Of a stretch of DNA of 64,000 bases, positions 44,319-53,607 are shown piece by piece. Position numbers and translations under genes: made by a program. The notes below the pieces were generated by a model. The model worked only from the letters and a program-made list of their open reading frames with translations. It had not been told where the DNA came from and made no database searches. Positions within the stretch are counted from its first letter, which is position 1. Every line of letters begins with the position of its first letter. The stretch is from Shimazuella alba (GTDB lineage: Bacteria > Bacillota > Bacilli > Thermoactinomycetales > Thermoactinomycetaceae): contig NZ_WUUL01000004.1 in the NCBI RefSeq assembly GCF_009831235.1, positions 62,001 through 126,000 on the forward strand. Direction: 5' to 3'.

Positions 44319-44780
44319 TATGCAGGCGGAAAGCATGCTATTCGTAAGTCAAAAAATAAGGAATCCAGATGGATGAAAAGCCAAAATCATAAGATCAGCC
44401 GTCAAATAGTTAACCATGTTTTGATCCACGATGTGGGTGTCATTCGCATGGAAGATTTAACAGACATTAGAAATACTGCTAAATCGAAAAAGGAATCTGG
44501 TCGTAATCTCCACTCATGGTCTTTCTACGAATTGAAAGAGTTCATCAAATATAAAGCAGAAATGGTAGGGATTCGCTTCGAAGAAGTAGACCCTAAATAT
44601 ACGAGTCAAACAAGCAAATGTGAACACCATGAGAAGTCCAATAGAAAAGGCTTAGTGTTTAAATGTAAGTCGTGTGACTATACCACTCATGCTGACTTAA
44701 ATGGAGTGATCAATATTGGTAAAGCCATTTCGGGGGGCTATCTAGTAAGAAGAAAAAGAAAAAAGGTAAAGCTTCCCTAG
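44319..44780 (+). pseudogene. TnpB (IS200/IS605, IS1341-type), C-terminal remnant
   Basis: The frame encodes the last 150 or so residues of a TnpB protein: KSKNKESRWMKSQNHKISRQIV, then VGVIRMEDLTDIR with the RuvC-II Glu, the zinc ribbon (SKCEHHEKSN ... FKCKSCDY), and THADLNGVINI with the RuvC-III Asp. The N-terminal half including RuvC-I is missing, and the first zinc-ribbon Cys is replaced (TSKCEH instead of CxxC). So it cannot be an active RNA-guided nuclease. There is no start codon with an SD. Confidence 0.85.
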
Positions 44781-44931
44781 CATACTGCAACAGGTATGCC
44801 GCCCATATCGGTACATTCTAACTGTATGGGATGGGCTGATGACACAGCCCTAAACTTGGGAGTCGTTCAAAATGGAAATGGATTACGAACGTTAACTACC
44901 CAAGAATCCCATCGGATTCCGCCGTGGAATG
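44781..44931 (+). mobile_element. Right end of the IS605/IS1341-type element (omega-RNA region)
   Basis: The 150 bases after tnpB contain several short stems and end in ACCCAAGAATCCCATCGGAT-like sequence with a final hairpin and ATGTCAA, the form of IS1341-type right ends. In intact elements this region gives the 3' scaffold of the omega RNA. Its outer end directly abuts the stop codon of glpP (TCA at 44932-44934). Confidence 0.65.
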
Positions 44932-45483
44932 TCAAATATCCCATATTCGGTTATCAGAAGTTGTAACTGCGATCGCACCAGCATCTAAAGCCATCTGCAC
45001 TTCCGCTTTGTTCCGAATCAAGCCGCCGGCTAAAAGTGGAATCTTTGTTTTCTCTGCTACTTCTTTGATAACATGAGGCATAATCCCTGGTAATACTTCT
45101 ATAAAATCAGGATGAAAGGATTCTAGTAAGCGATAGCTTGTTTCCAAAGCATGAGAATCTAGCAAAAATAATCGCTGAATTGCGATAAGCGATTTTTTCT
45201 TTGCTTCTTTGACAACAGAGGTTCGAGTAGAGATTAAGCCTGCTGGTTTAATCTTTTGACATAGGAATTGGGCTGCATATTCATCACTTCGCAGGCCCTG
45301 AACCAGATCAGCATGCAAAATCACCTTTTTTTTGTGTGATTTAGCAAGTGAAACTAAACTTCCTAATTGACCGATATGTGTGTCCAAAAGTACGACATAC
45401 TCATAATCAGAGCGTAACATCTTCTCAAATTGTTTGATGTTTTTCGCAGCTGGTAATATCTTTTGATCCGCAAAATAGGTCAT
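44932..45483 (-). CDS. glpP: Glycerol-3-phosphate-responsive antiterminator
   Basis: This 183-aa protein has a TIM-barrel-like GlpP pattern: QFEKMLRSDYEYVVLLDTHIGQLGS, KKVILHADLVQGLRSDEYAAQFL, PDFIEVLPGIMPHVI and a final LLAGGLIRNKAEVQMALDAGA. GlpP binds glycerol-3-phosphate and leader RNA to prevent termination before glpF/glpD. ATG 45483 with GGAGGT five bases before it is preferred over a longer frame from 45579. An IS remnant now separates it from glpF. Confidence 0.9.
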   Translation of the reverse strand: MTYFADQKILPAAKNIKQFEKMLRSDYEYVVLLDTHIGQLGSLVSLAKSHKKKVILHADLVQGLRSDEYAAQFLCQKIKPAGLISTRTSVVKEAKKKSLIAIQRLFLLDSHALETSYRLLESFHPDFIEVLPGIMPHVIKEVAEKTKIPLLAGGLIRNKAEVQMALDAGAIAVTTSDNRIWDI

Positions 45484-45602
45484 ACAAACCTCCATTGATT
45501 TGTTTTTTAAATGGAAATAGGTAATCATTCGCTTTTCAAGTGTAACACGATCTAGGCAGTCATTCATATGATGTAGCATCTGTACAACAGAAGGTGAATG
45601 TT

Positions 45603-46538
45603 TTGGAGATAAAGGCGAAAACAGATCTTGCGCCAGATAAGGTACAAGAGTTAGTGGAGAGATATTATGGTTATCAGGTAAAGAAGGTTCAGAAAGTTCG
45701 TGCGGTATATAAGTTAGAAACAGATCAAGGTACGGTTGCCTTTAAAAACGCACGAAAAATTAAAGATATTGCTTTTATTCATTCGGTACTACATCATCTC
45801 CATACATGCGGATTTGCAGAAACATCATCTCTCAGAAAAACAAAAACAAATACATTACTACTTTCCTATCAAAATGATGATTATGTAGTAGAGCAGTGGC
45901 TCCCTCAAAAGGTAGAAGAGGTAAGTGTACATGCAGATAATTGGTTGTTTTCAGCAGGGAAAGCGTTGGCTGCTTTTCATCATGCAATATCTTCTTATCC
46001 ATTCAGCTATATCCCAAAAAAGAGAATTCGCAGACCTTGGGGGATTTGGTTTATACAACAATATAATAAAATAAAATACCATAGACCATGGGACCAGTCA
46101 GCTGAAAAGTATTGGTTATTAGATCGAATGAAACGAGCAAAAGATCAGTTTAGAATGTATCCGGCGATAACTACCCATCTATGTCATGGTAGCTTACATC
46201 AAGAAAATATTATGATTGATCGAGATCAAAAGGTATGGCTCATTGATTATGAGCGGATTACGTATGATGCCATTGGTAAAGATATTGCTCAGCTATTGAT
46301 GTATCATTTTCGATTTCATTCATGGAACCAGGAAGCAGTAGAGCAGCTTTTAATAGGTTATGAAGAAGTATCTCCATTAAGTCAAGCTGATCTATATCAT
46401 ATTTGTACGAGAAGCCTTGTTCCAGAAAGTATAATATATGCATATTTGGATGGGAAAGTAATGGTAACGGATTGGGAGCAAGAGATGGCAAAAGAGGCTA
46501 TATGGAAACGATTGGTTCCATCCTACTGGGAGAGGTGA
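45603..46538 (+). CDS. CotS-family kinase-like spore coat protein
   Basis: This protein of about 311 aa has an aminoglycoside-phosphotransferase/CotS fold: the nucleotide lobe with VAFKNARK, the Brenner-type motif LCHGSLHQENIMID, and WLIDYERITYDAIGKDIAQLL with the metal-binding Asp. Related Bacillus proteins (CotS, YutH, CotI) sit in the spore coat. I favour TTG 45603 with AGAAGGTG 6 bases ahead; GTG 45594 lies within that SD. It is divergent from glpP. Confidence 0.8.
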   Translation: MEIKAKTDLAPDKVQELVERYYGYQVKKVQKVRAVYKLETDQGTVAFKNARKIKDIAFIHSVLHHLHTCGFAETSSLRKTKTNTLLLSYQNDDYVVEQWLPQKVEEVSVHADNWLFSAGKALAAFHHAISSYPFSYIPKKRIRRPWGIWFIQQYNKIKYHRPWDQSAEKYWLLDRMKRAKDQFRMYPAITTHLCHGSLHQENIMIDRDQKVWLIDYERITYDAIGKDIAQLLMYHFRFHSWNQEAVEQLLIGYEEVSPLSQADLYHICTRSLVPESIIYAYLDGKVMVTDWEQEMAKEAIWKRLVPSYWER

Positions 46539-46542
46539 GGTG

Positions 46543-46576
46543 GCGCTGGGTGTAGTCGTAAATCTACACCCAGCGC
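46543..46576. terminator. long GC-rich hairpin beside the 46.6-kb cassette gene
   Basis: GCGCTGGGTGTAG (46543-46555) and CTACACCCAGCGC (46564-46576), perfect 13-bp stem; no U-tract on either side. Confidence 0.75.
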
Positions 46577-46594
46577 TGTTAGCTGTGATCTGTG

Positions 46595-47083
46595 TTAGGT
46601 GAGGGTAACCACCCTTGCGCTGTTGACATAGATCAGGCCGCCATGACCTGTATAGGCCAGTGACCTGCCAGTGATGGTTTCATGGTCAGGGAAGCTCATG
46701 GATGCTTTTCCTTCCTCCGAGAATACATTAACTCGGTTCTCGCTACAGCCACAACCACCAAAATGGTACTCCAACATGCCCTCACTCTTAGCTGTAAAAA
46801 GCTTTTGATCAGGACTGGGAGTATTCTTCACTACGAGCCTGCTTGATCCCATAGCAGTGATTCGCAGATCGTTGCAGGTCGCAACAATACGAATCTCCCC
46901 CTTCTGGACGGTCATGCTCCACTTGCCCCAAGCGAGCACTTTGGCTGGTTTTTCAATAGGATGGACAGTCAAGGTTCCATCCCCGTTTTCGATAATTTCA
47001 CCTGTACAAAGTACGTGTGAATCACGGAACGAGACCTTGGTACGACCGTCTTCCCGATGAGTGACGTGCAGTTGATGCTTCAT
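46595..47083 (-). CDS. Orphan cassette protein, 162 aa
   Basis: I do not recognise this protein. It is predicted to be almost all beta (LHVTHREDGRTKVSFRD, GDGTLTVHPI, WSMTVQKGEIRIVAT) with a GGCGCSEN cysteine cluster near residue 111. It has no signal peptide or membrane segment. The ATG follows a GGGAAG site; TATAAT lies about 45 bases upstream. G/C-ended codons are commoner than in the flanking kinase and epimerase genes. A long hairpin follows the stop. Confidence 0.7.
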   Translation of the reverse strand: MKHQLHVTHREDGRTKVSFRDSHVLCTGEIIENGDGTLTVHPIEKPAKVLAWGKWSMTVQKGEIRIVATCNDLRITAMGSSRLVVKNTPSPDQKLFTAKSEGMLEYHFGGCGCSENRVNVFSEEGKASMSFPDHETITGRSLAYTGHGGLIYVNSARVVTLT

Positions 47084-47187
47084 GATGATCTTCCCGTTTC
47101 CTCTCTTTGTTTGTGACTATACGGGTAATTTTATTATAACGACATCACGAAAATGTGCATACAAAAAGTTAAAAATTTTATCTTATG

Positions 47188-48141
47188 TCATAAATCTGAA
47201 GAAAGATTTTTCTTAATTTCTTGTACTTGTAGCGCGATTCCTTTTTCAATATCAAAAATAGGTTGATAGCTAAGTAATTTTTTTGCTTTGGAGATATTTG
47301 CCCATGTGTGCTTCGGGTCACCAGCTTGAGGGGGGAGGTGATTTTTGCGTGCTGGTTTTTCCGTATAGATTTCAATTAATGAGATTACTTCTTTGACTGA
47401 TAGATGAGACAAACCACCAATATTAAATATTTCTCCCTCGCAGGAGGAGAATGCAGCTAAAAGATTAGCAGTAACAACATCATCTACATACGTAAAATCA
47501 CGCGATTGTTGACCATCTCCATAAATGGGGATGGGTTGATTATTTAAAACCCGAGTGATCATGCGATGGAAAGCCATATCGGGTCGCTGCCTTGGACCAA
47601 AAACGGTAAAGTAGCGCAATGAGTTAACTGGTATGCCAAAATTTTTATAATACAACTGGCAAAGTTGTTCAGCAGAAAGTTTTGTTACTCCATAAGGAGA
47701 GATTGGATTTGGTATACGATCTTCTGTCGTGGGACCTTCCATACCTCCATAAATGGAGGAAGAAGATGAATATACTATTTTTTTTAGCGTTGGTACTTTT
47801 TTCGCAGCTTCTAAAAGTCGTTGTGTAACCAAAATATTGTTGTCCACATATGCTTTGAAATCTGTTCCCCAACTGGTACGGACACCTGGAAGAGCGGCGA
47901 GGTGAAAAATATACGCTACTCCTTCTAAGATAGAGGAAAGGGACACGGAAATCAGATCTTTTTCCAGAAAATGAAACCTAGGTTGCTGAAGTAGCCAACA
48001 TAGGTTTCGCTCTTTTGTTGTTCGTTCATAATTGGAACGAAAGCAATCAATCCCCACTACATCAAAGTCTTCTTGCAATAGACGCTCACATAGTGTGGAA
48101 CCTATAAAACCAGCACATCCGGTTACAAGTATTTTTGACAT
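47188..48141 (-). CDS. NAD-dependent nucleotide-sugar epimerase/dehydratase
   Basis: This 317-aa extended SDR enzyme has ILVTGCAGFIGSTLCERLL for NAD, the serine-rich VYSSSSSIYGG, catalytic YGVTK, and YFTVFGPRQRPDMAFHRMI. It resembles UDP-glucuronate or UDP-glucose 4-epimerases. It is last in a minus-strand set with a GT4 glycosyltransferase and a CotS-like protein, so it likely supplies a sugar for a spore surface glycan. Confidence 0.87.
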   Translation of the reverse strand: MSKILVTGCAGFIGSTLCERLLQEDFDVVGIDCFRSNYERTTKERNLCWLLQQPRFHFLEKDLISVSLSSILEGVAYIFHLAALPGVRTSWGTDFKAYVDNNILVTQRLLEAAKKVPTLKKIVYSSSSSIYGGMEGPTTEDRIPNPISPYGVTKLSAEQLCQLYYKNFGIPVNSLRYFTVFGPRQRPDMAFHRMITRVLNNQPIPIYGDGQQSRDFTYVDDVVTANLLAAFSSCEGEIFNIGGLSHLSVKEVISLIEIYTEKPARKNHLPPQAGDPKHTWANISKAKKLLSYQPIFDIEKGIALQVQEIKKNLSSDL

Positions 48142-48152
48142 AAAAGTTTCCT

Positions 48153-49310
48153 CTATTTCTGTTCGTTTTTGCTTTCCCAGACAGATAAAATATCCTTTGC
48201 TACTCGTTCAAATCCATAGTTTTGTATAGCTAGTTTTCGTCCAGTTACAGCCATATGCTTTTGCAGTGCCGGATTCGAGAGAATAGTGGAGATAGAGTTG
48301 ACAAAAGCTTCTGGATCTTCTGGGTTTTGTACAATTAGTCCATTTTCTCTACTTTGAATAACTTCTGGATTTCCTCCACGAGCTGTGGTTACAATCGGTA
48401 ACCCTGCTGCCATAGCTTCATAGTGTACTCTGGCTAATGGTTCCTGCCATTGGGATGTACAGACAAAGATATCTCCAGCCCAAAACCATTTGTGGATTTC
48501 TTTTGGATCTACAAATCCTGTGGTAATAACGGGTACTGTAGAACGTTGGGCTAATGCATGGACATATGCGACATAGTCACTAATACCATCATCGCTGTAC
48601 CATTTGCTTCCAACAAGAACAAGAGCGATATTCGAGTGCTTCTTTTTTAATGTATTCATCGCAAGGACTAATTTATCTACACCTTTTTTAGCAGTTAATC
48701 TGCCTACAAACAAAATTACTTTTTTGTTCTGCAAATTATGCTGTCGACGAAGTGCATCGCGTTCTTTTTTTCGAACTAGTTCAGAACTAGGGATGTATCG
48801 TTTTATATCTACTCCCGAATAGATCGTTTTTAATTTAGGCTCCGCTTGTGGATATTGCTTGGCAATGGTATTCCCAACATAGTTACTGACGGTTACGATT
48901 TTTTCTAATGATTCAATGGCAGCTACTGCATCAGTAGGTTGAATTTTTTCTAGTAGAAACATGTCATTATGCATACTGAGAATCAGCCTGGCATGTGGTG
49001 CTGTTTTGCGAATGGGTGGAACAAATTTTGGGCGATTAAATATATGGATCAAGTCATACTTCTTTACATTTCCTTGTAGATACTCGATGACATGCTTGAT
49101 ATAAATGTCTGGTAATTTCCCGGGTACTCGCACATAGTTAATGCCAGCTAATGTTTGTCTATTAGGAAGAATGGGATCGTCTACACTTAGGATCGTCAAT
49201 TTGTGTCGTTTACTTAGGAGTGGAGATACACCATCTATATATGTTTGTATTGCTCCACCACGAACAGAGGGAACTGGTAGCTTTTCCGTACAAATCATTA
49301 AAATATTCAT
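48153..49310 (-). CDS. Family 4 glycosyltransferase (CotSA-like)
   Basis: This 385-aa GT-B enzyme begins MNILMICTEKLPVPSVRGGAIQTYIDG, has the middle VILFVGRLTAKKGVDKLVLAM and the C-terminal EPLARVHYEAMAAGLPIVTTARGGNPEVI motif with the EX7E glutamates. The acceptor is unknown. It lies next to a CotS-like gene as CotSA does in Bacillus, which supports a role in modifying a spore coat component. Two bases separate it from the CotS-like gene. Confidence 0.87.
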   Translation of the reverse strand: MNILMICTEKLPVPSVRGGAIQTYIDGVSPLLSKRHKLTILSVDDPILPNRQTLAGINYVRVPGKLPDIYIKHVIEYLQGNVKKYDLIHIFNRPKFVPPIRKTAPHARLILSMHNDMFLLEKIQPTDAVAAIESLEKIVTVSNYVGNTIAKQYPQAEPKLKTIYSGVDIKRYIPSSELVRKKERDALRRQHNLQNKKVILFVGRLTAKKGVDKLVLAMNTLKKKHSNIALVLVGSKWYSDDGISDYVAYVHALAQRSTVPVITTGFVDPKEIHKWFWAGDIFVCTSQWQEPLARVHYEAMAAGLPIVTTARGGNPEVIQSRENGLIVQNPEDPEAFVNSISTILSNPALQKHMAVTGRKLAIQNYGFERVAKDILSVWESKNEQK

Positions 49311-49312
49311 GT

Positions 49313-50812
49313 TTATACCTCCCTTTTTCCTTGCAAGGGATAGTTACTTATTTTTTTCCTACGAAACGTCGTTTTGCGTGTAGCTTTTCTTTGCTTTTGT
49401 AAAGGAGTTTTGCGGGATAATTTTTTCTTTCGCTTCGGGCCGCGATCAAGGGCTTTCTTCGGAGAACGTAAAGGAGTGCGTTTCTTTCTTTGTAAAGGAA
49501 TACGTTTGTTTCTTTGTAAAGGTGCTTTGCTTCCACGTCTAGGAACTAACCTGCGTTTTTTGCGTCGAACAGGAGTGCGGACTGGTGAAGGTGTTGATTC
49601 AGGTGTTTCTGTTGGTTCTTGTTTGGGCGATTCCACTTCAGTAGGTGTTTCAACAGGTTTGCGGAATCTTTTTGCTGGTGCATTTTCTCGAGAGAATTTC
49701 TCCCAGTTTGGAATGTTCTTTCCGCCAACTTTCCATTCCTTACTTAGTTGTTGCAGTGCAGTCCACTTGGTAGCGTCTTGGCTTTCGATATTGGTTAGTA
49801 ATGCTTCTAGTTGCTCATTCATCAGGGTTGTAGGACTAAAAATGATCTCTTTCACATGTTTATAAAATTCATTCGGCAGCATCATGTCTGTGAGGAAAAC
49901 TTCGAATAATTGAGGGCTGATGGGATTTGCTTGATGGTAAGCTTGAATCATTCCGTTCATCCATTCCACATCCCAAACCCCTTTGTCTTCCATGGAACTA
50001 GTAACCAACTTGCGAAGATCACGAATTGGAAGGTCAAAAGACACTCCGTCTAGGTCAATTATCCAGACTCCTTTTGGCCCGAGTTGCCCATTGGAAAAGC
50101 CATAGTCTTGATGGGCTAAGCCCCAATGTTGCTCCCCTTTTGCAATTAGTTCATAGTATGGAGTAGTGTTTAATCGTTCTAAAGCCTTGATTGCTTGACG
50201 TTCGTATTTATCGACCATGAGAAATAACATCCGACTAGCAGGCATCTCTGGATAAGCACGTGCTAATTCCCGGAACCAATTGATTTTCGTTGCCATTTTT
50301 TCATATTGCTTTGGGTAATTGTGAAGTCTGCTGGAAAATTTGGAACCAAAAGGAGGGACATAACCTTTGGAATGTTGGTGAAATTCTCCTAAACCGTAGC
50401 AGAGCATTCCAAATCCCTCGATAGTTGTTTGATCAGCGGGAGTTAGATCAATCCAGTCTGTTACAATCCAAAGTTTTCCTCCAGCTTCTACATAATTTTT
50501 TCCTGATTTGGCTGGAATTAGCTTTGGTACTCGCGCACCCTGATTGACGAGATATTCTTGCGCTCCTACGCTAAACAAACTTCTCTCCGGTGTTCGATGC
50601 AGTACTTTTAAACTACGCATACCTTTATTCGTATCGATTCGCCAAATGGCGCCGCCTTTGTCTGGTTTGGAGGTAATCATCTCTAGGCTATTTAGTTTCA
50701 TATCATATTGTGTTGCGACTTTTTTCGCTAGATTGGTAAGTTCAATTGGTACATCTTCTGTATCTTGTTCAGCAGTGCCCCAAGGCTGAATGATATATTC
50801 ACTTTCCTTCAT
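49313..50812 (-). CDS. CotS-like spore coat protein with a basic repeat tail
   Basis: This 499-aa protein has two parts. Residues 1 to about 365 are a CotS-type kinase fold (MRSLKVLHRTPERSLFSVGAQEYL cut at lobe 1, WGLAHQDYGFSNGQLG and WIIDLDGVSFDLPIRDL). From about residue 395 a Pro/Glu/Thr linker leads into roughly 90 residues made mostly of Lys, Arg, Leu, Pro and Gln with repeats like LQRNKRIPLQRKKRTPL. Such tails recall CotG/CotB-type coat proteins that are phosphorylated. The repeats can be seen in the DNA at about 49380-49550. The start ATG has GGAGGG before it. Confidence 0.82.
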   Translation of the reverse strand: MKESEYIIQPWGTAEQDTEDVPIELTNLAKKVATQYDMKLNSLEMITSKPDKGGAIWRIDTNKGMRSLKVLHRTPERSLFSVGAQEYLVNQGARVPKLIPAKSGKNYVEAGGKLWIVTDWIDLTPADQTTIEGFGMLCYGLGEFHQHSKGYVPPFGSKFSSRLHNYPKQYEKMATKINWFRELARAYPEMPASRMLFLMVDKYERQAIKALERLNTTPYYELIAKGEQHWGLAHQDYGFSNGQLGPKGVWIIDLDGVSFDLPIRDLRKLVTSSMEDKGVWDVEWMNGMIQAYHQANPISPQLFEVFLTDMMLPNEFYKHVKEIIFSPTTLMNEQLEALLTNIESQDATKWTALQQLSKEWKVGGKNIPNWEKFSRENAPAKRFRKPVETPTEVESPKQEPTETPESTPSPVRTPVRRKKRRLVPRRGSKAPLQRNKRIPLQRKKRTPLRSPKKALDRGPKRKKKLSRKTPLQKQRKATRKTTFRRKKISNYPLQGKREV

Positions 50813-51005
50813 TCAAAGCCCTCCCACTCAAATTCTTCATTTGTGACACAGTATGTTTGTAGGAAAGATTGGGAAGGGCAGCTATCTGTTTCTATAAAAA
50901 ATAGGTGTCTGTATCATCAATAGAATAATTTTATGGATCAAGTAATATATACCAAACATATATTAAGAATCACCAAAGAAGTATAGAGATGAAAGAGGCG
51001 ATGTC

Positions 51006-52310
51006 ATGAACGTTGCAGTGATTGGCATGGGCTATGTCGGAGCTACCATGAGTGTTGCTTTGGGCTTACATGGGCATCAAGTATTAGGGATTGATGTAGA
51101 TAAGGAGAAAATCGCTTCTTTTAACAAAGGAATCATTCCTATTTACGAAATAGGGATGGAAGAGAATCTGCTTTCTTTGATGGAAGCAAAACAGATTACA
51201 TTCTCAGAAGATTTATCTGATATCGATACATGTCAAGTTGTGATGATCGCAGTAGGGACACCAGCTTCAGCTGATGGTAGAGCTGACTTATCCTATATAG
51301 AAGAAGTTGCAAAACAATTGGGAAAAGTAATGAATAGGAAAAAAATTATCGTGATAAAAAGTACAGTACCAGTAGGTACATGTGATGTGGTAAGTCACAT
51401 CATACAAGATGAACAAAAGAGGAGAGGAGTTTCTATACCCTTTGAGATTGTATCCAATCCTGAATTTCTAAGGGAGGGGCGAGCTTTGCAAGATGCCCTA
51501 TACCCAGAAAGAATTGTTATCGGATGCAGCTCATCTCAAGCAAAAAAAGTAATGAATGAGTTATATCATAAAGTAGCTGATAAAATATTGTTCACTTCTG
51601 TACGAAATAGTGAAATGATCAAATATGCGTCTAATGCTTTTCTAGCAACAAAAATATCGTTTGTGAACGAGCTTGCACGTCTAACAGAACGAGTAGGTGC
51701 AGACATAACGGAAGTGGCAAGAGGAATGGGCATGGATAGTCGTATAGGAGAAAAGTTTTTACATGCAGGGATCGGTTATGGTGGTTCATGCTTTCCAAAA
51801 GATACGGAAGCCTTACTAGCAATAGGCAAAGATGCAGAAGTTGAATTATCTTTGTTACAAGCAGTAAAAAAAGTGAACATCTCTCAGATAAAATGGTTTT
51901 GTCAAAAAATGAAGACATGTATGGGCCATTTACAAAATAAAAAGATTGCTGTGTTAGGCCTCACCTTTAAGCCGAATACAGATGATATTCGTGAAGCACC
52001 AGCACTAAGAATTCTCGATTTTTTAATGGAAAATGGTGCTGCGGTTTCTGCTTTTGATCCAAAAGGAATGAAAGCTACAAGCAGTCTTTATCCAGAAGTG
52101 AACTACTGTGCAACACCATTACAAGCAATCCGAAATACAGAAGCTATTATTTTAGCAACGGAATGGCCAGAGATTGTGAAACTGGATTGGAAAACTGCTG
52201 CAAAAATAGTTGCAAAACCAATTTTGTTTGATGGAAGAAATGCATTAAATCCAGTAGAAATGGAGAATTGGGGCTACCATTACACAGGGGTTGGAGTGTT
52301 CACATCATGA
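51006..52310 (+). CDS. UDP-glucose 6-dehydrogenase family protein
   Basis: This 434-aa enzyme has AVIGMGYVGATMSVALGLHGHQV for NAD, KSTVPVGT, the NPEFLREGRALQD motif, and FLHAGIGYGGSCFPKDT containing the catalytic Cys. It oxidises UDP-glucose (or a related sugar) to the uronate. It opens a plus-strand pair divergent from the spore coat set. A TuaD/YtcA-type role is possible; I leave the symbol open. Confidence 0.92.
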   Translation: MNVAVIGMGYVGATMSVALGLHGHQVLGIDVDKEKIASFNKGIIPIYEIGMEENLLSLMEAKQITFSEDLSDIDTCQVVMIAVGTPASADGRADLSYIEEVAKQLGKVMNRKKIIVIKSTVPVGTCDVVSHIIQDEQKRRGVSIPFEIVSNPEFLREGRALQDALYPERIVIGCSSSQAKKVMNELYHKVADKILFTSVRNSEMIKYASNAFLATKISFVNELARLTERVGADITEVARGMGMDSRIGEKFLHAGIGYGGSCFPKDTEALLAIGKDAEVELSLLQAVKKVNISQIKWFCQKMKTCMGHLQNKKIAVLGLTFKPNTDDIREAPALRILDFLMENGAAVSAFDPKGMKATSSLYPEVNYCATPLQAIRNTEAIILATEWPEIVKLDWKTAAKIVAKPILFDGRNALNPVEMENWGYHYTGVGVFTS

Positions 52311-53323
52311 AGGGTGTAATCTTATGTGCAGGAAAAGGTACCCGAATGCAGCCTTTTTCCTTGACCACTCCTAAGGTAATGCTGCCGGTCATCAACCGTC
52401 CTTTAGTTGATTATTGTTTAGAAAAATTTTACAAAGCTGGAATTGAGAATATAGCTGTCGTCGTGCACCCAGAACAGCAGCCACTTATTCATTATTTGTC
52501 GCAAATAAAGCCAAAACCAGAGATTTTTTATCAGAGGGAGCAATTAGGTATAGCTCATGCTCTTAAATTGGTAGAAGCTTATATGGGTGATGATTCCTTT
52601 GTTCTTTTGTTAGGGGACAATCTGATAAAGGAACCAATAGAGACACTGATTCAAGCTTTTCAAGGAAATGATGGATCGATCCTATTGTCTGAAGTCGAAA
52701 ATCCAAGTGATTATGGGGTTGCTGAAATCATTGAAGATCGTGCAGTGAATATAGTGGAGAAACCAGTTCATCCCAAAAGTAACTTGGCAGTCATGGGGAT
52801 GTATCACTTTTCACCTGTTATCTTCGAATCCATACGATCGATACAGCCATCGCCAAGAGGAGAATATGAAATTACAGATGCGATCCAGTGGATGATCCAT
52901 GAAGGATATGCCATTTCCTATTCGGTTACAAAGGAAAACTACACCGATGTTGGTACAATAGACCGGTGGTTATCAGCTAACAAATGGATGCTAAATGACT
53001 TGCTCGGAACAGATATCCAAGTCGGAAGAAATACAAAGTTAGAAAATTGTGTCGTCAAAGGACCTGTAGTCATTGGTGATGATTGTGTGTTGACCGATTC
53101 CATCATTGGACCTTTTGTCACAATCGGCGATAATGCAATCTTGGATAACTGCAATATTTCTCAAAGCATTTGTTTGGATAATACGACCATACGTGATTTT
53201 CCCAGACCTGTTGCTGATAGTGTATTTGGACAGCACGCACGGCTATTAGGAGAACAACCAACACAGGCGAATGCTATTCAATTGGTGTTAGGTGATCATT
53301 CAAGTATGTCTATATCGGAGTAA
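52307..53323 (+). CDS. Sugar-nucleotide pyrophosphorylase
   Basis: This protein of about 338 aa has the nucleotidyltransferase motif MKGVILCAGKGTRMQPFS with TPKVMLPVINRPLVDY, the FVLLLGDNLI metal site, and a C-terminal left-handed beta-helix (VVIGDDCVLTDSIIGPFVTIG). It resembles glucose-1-phosphate thymidylyltransferases of the RmlA/SpsI kind with a hexapeptide tail. ATG 52307 overlaps the previous stop (ATGA) and has GGAGTG upstream. It probably serves the same glycan as its neighbours. Confidence 0.88.
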   Translation: MKGVILCAGKGTRMQPFSLTTPKVMLPVINRPLVDYCLEKFYKAGIENIAVVVHPEQQPLIHYLSQIKPKPEIFYQREQLGIAHALKLVEAYMGDDSFVLLLGDNLIKEPIETLIQAFQGNDGSILLSEVENPSDYGVAEIIEDRAVNIVEKPVHPKSNLAVMGMYHFSPVIFESIRSIQPSPRGEYEITDAIQWMIHEGYAISYSVTKENYTDVGTIDRWLSANKWMLNDLLGTDIQVGRNTKLENCVVKGPVVIGDDCVLTDSIIGPFVTIGDNAILDNCNISQSICLDNTTIRDFPRPVADSVFGQHARLLGEQPTQANAIQLVLGDHSSMSISE

Positions 53324-53358
53324 AATACCTATCTCAAATAAACGGATGGGTATTTTTT
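53323..53358 (+). terminator. terminator after the pyrophosphorylase gene
   Basis: AAATACCTATC (53323-53333) and GATGGGTATTT (53345-53355) pair with G-U wobbles, followed by a T-run. Confidence 0.8.
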
Positions 53359-53397
53359 ATGGAAACCGGAAATACTGAACGCAAAAAAGGAGGAAAA

Positions 53398-53553
53398 ATG
53401 ATGGATGAACAGCAAAAAAATGAAACATTACATGCAGAAGGTGCTAGCAAAGAACGAGATGAACGTTTAGCGAAAAAAGGAACCCCTCTCGGTGAAGCAG
53501 TAGAAGCAAACAAAGAGAAAAAAGTGCAGGGTAAGAACTTCCCTGCTACTTGA
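53398..53553 (+). CDS. Small hydrophilic protein, 51 aa
   Basis: This short charged protein (MMDEQQKNETLHAEGASK at its start, ending KVQGKNFPAT) lacks hydrophobic segments and tryptophan. AAAGGAGG lies 8 bases before ATG 53398, a strong site; the longer frame from 53359 overlaps the previous terminator. The composition resembles small spore core or coat proteins, and it follows spore glycan genes, but I do not recognise the family. Confidence 0.6.
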   Translation: MMDEQQKNETLHAEGASKERDERLAKKGTPLGEAVEANKEKKVQGKNFPAT

Positions 53554-53607
53554 TTTGTTGCTATACTGAATGCAATCCTATAACAACCCGACAATAGAGG
53601 AGTTAAC

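Noticed and set aside
50813-51005. SigK-type promoter (CATATATTA near 50957) between the spore glycan gene sets
   Set aside because: The -10-like match has no AC element at the right distance, so I do not annotate it.
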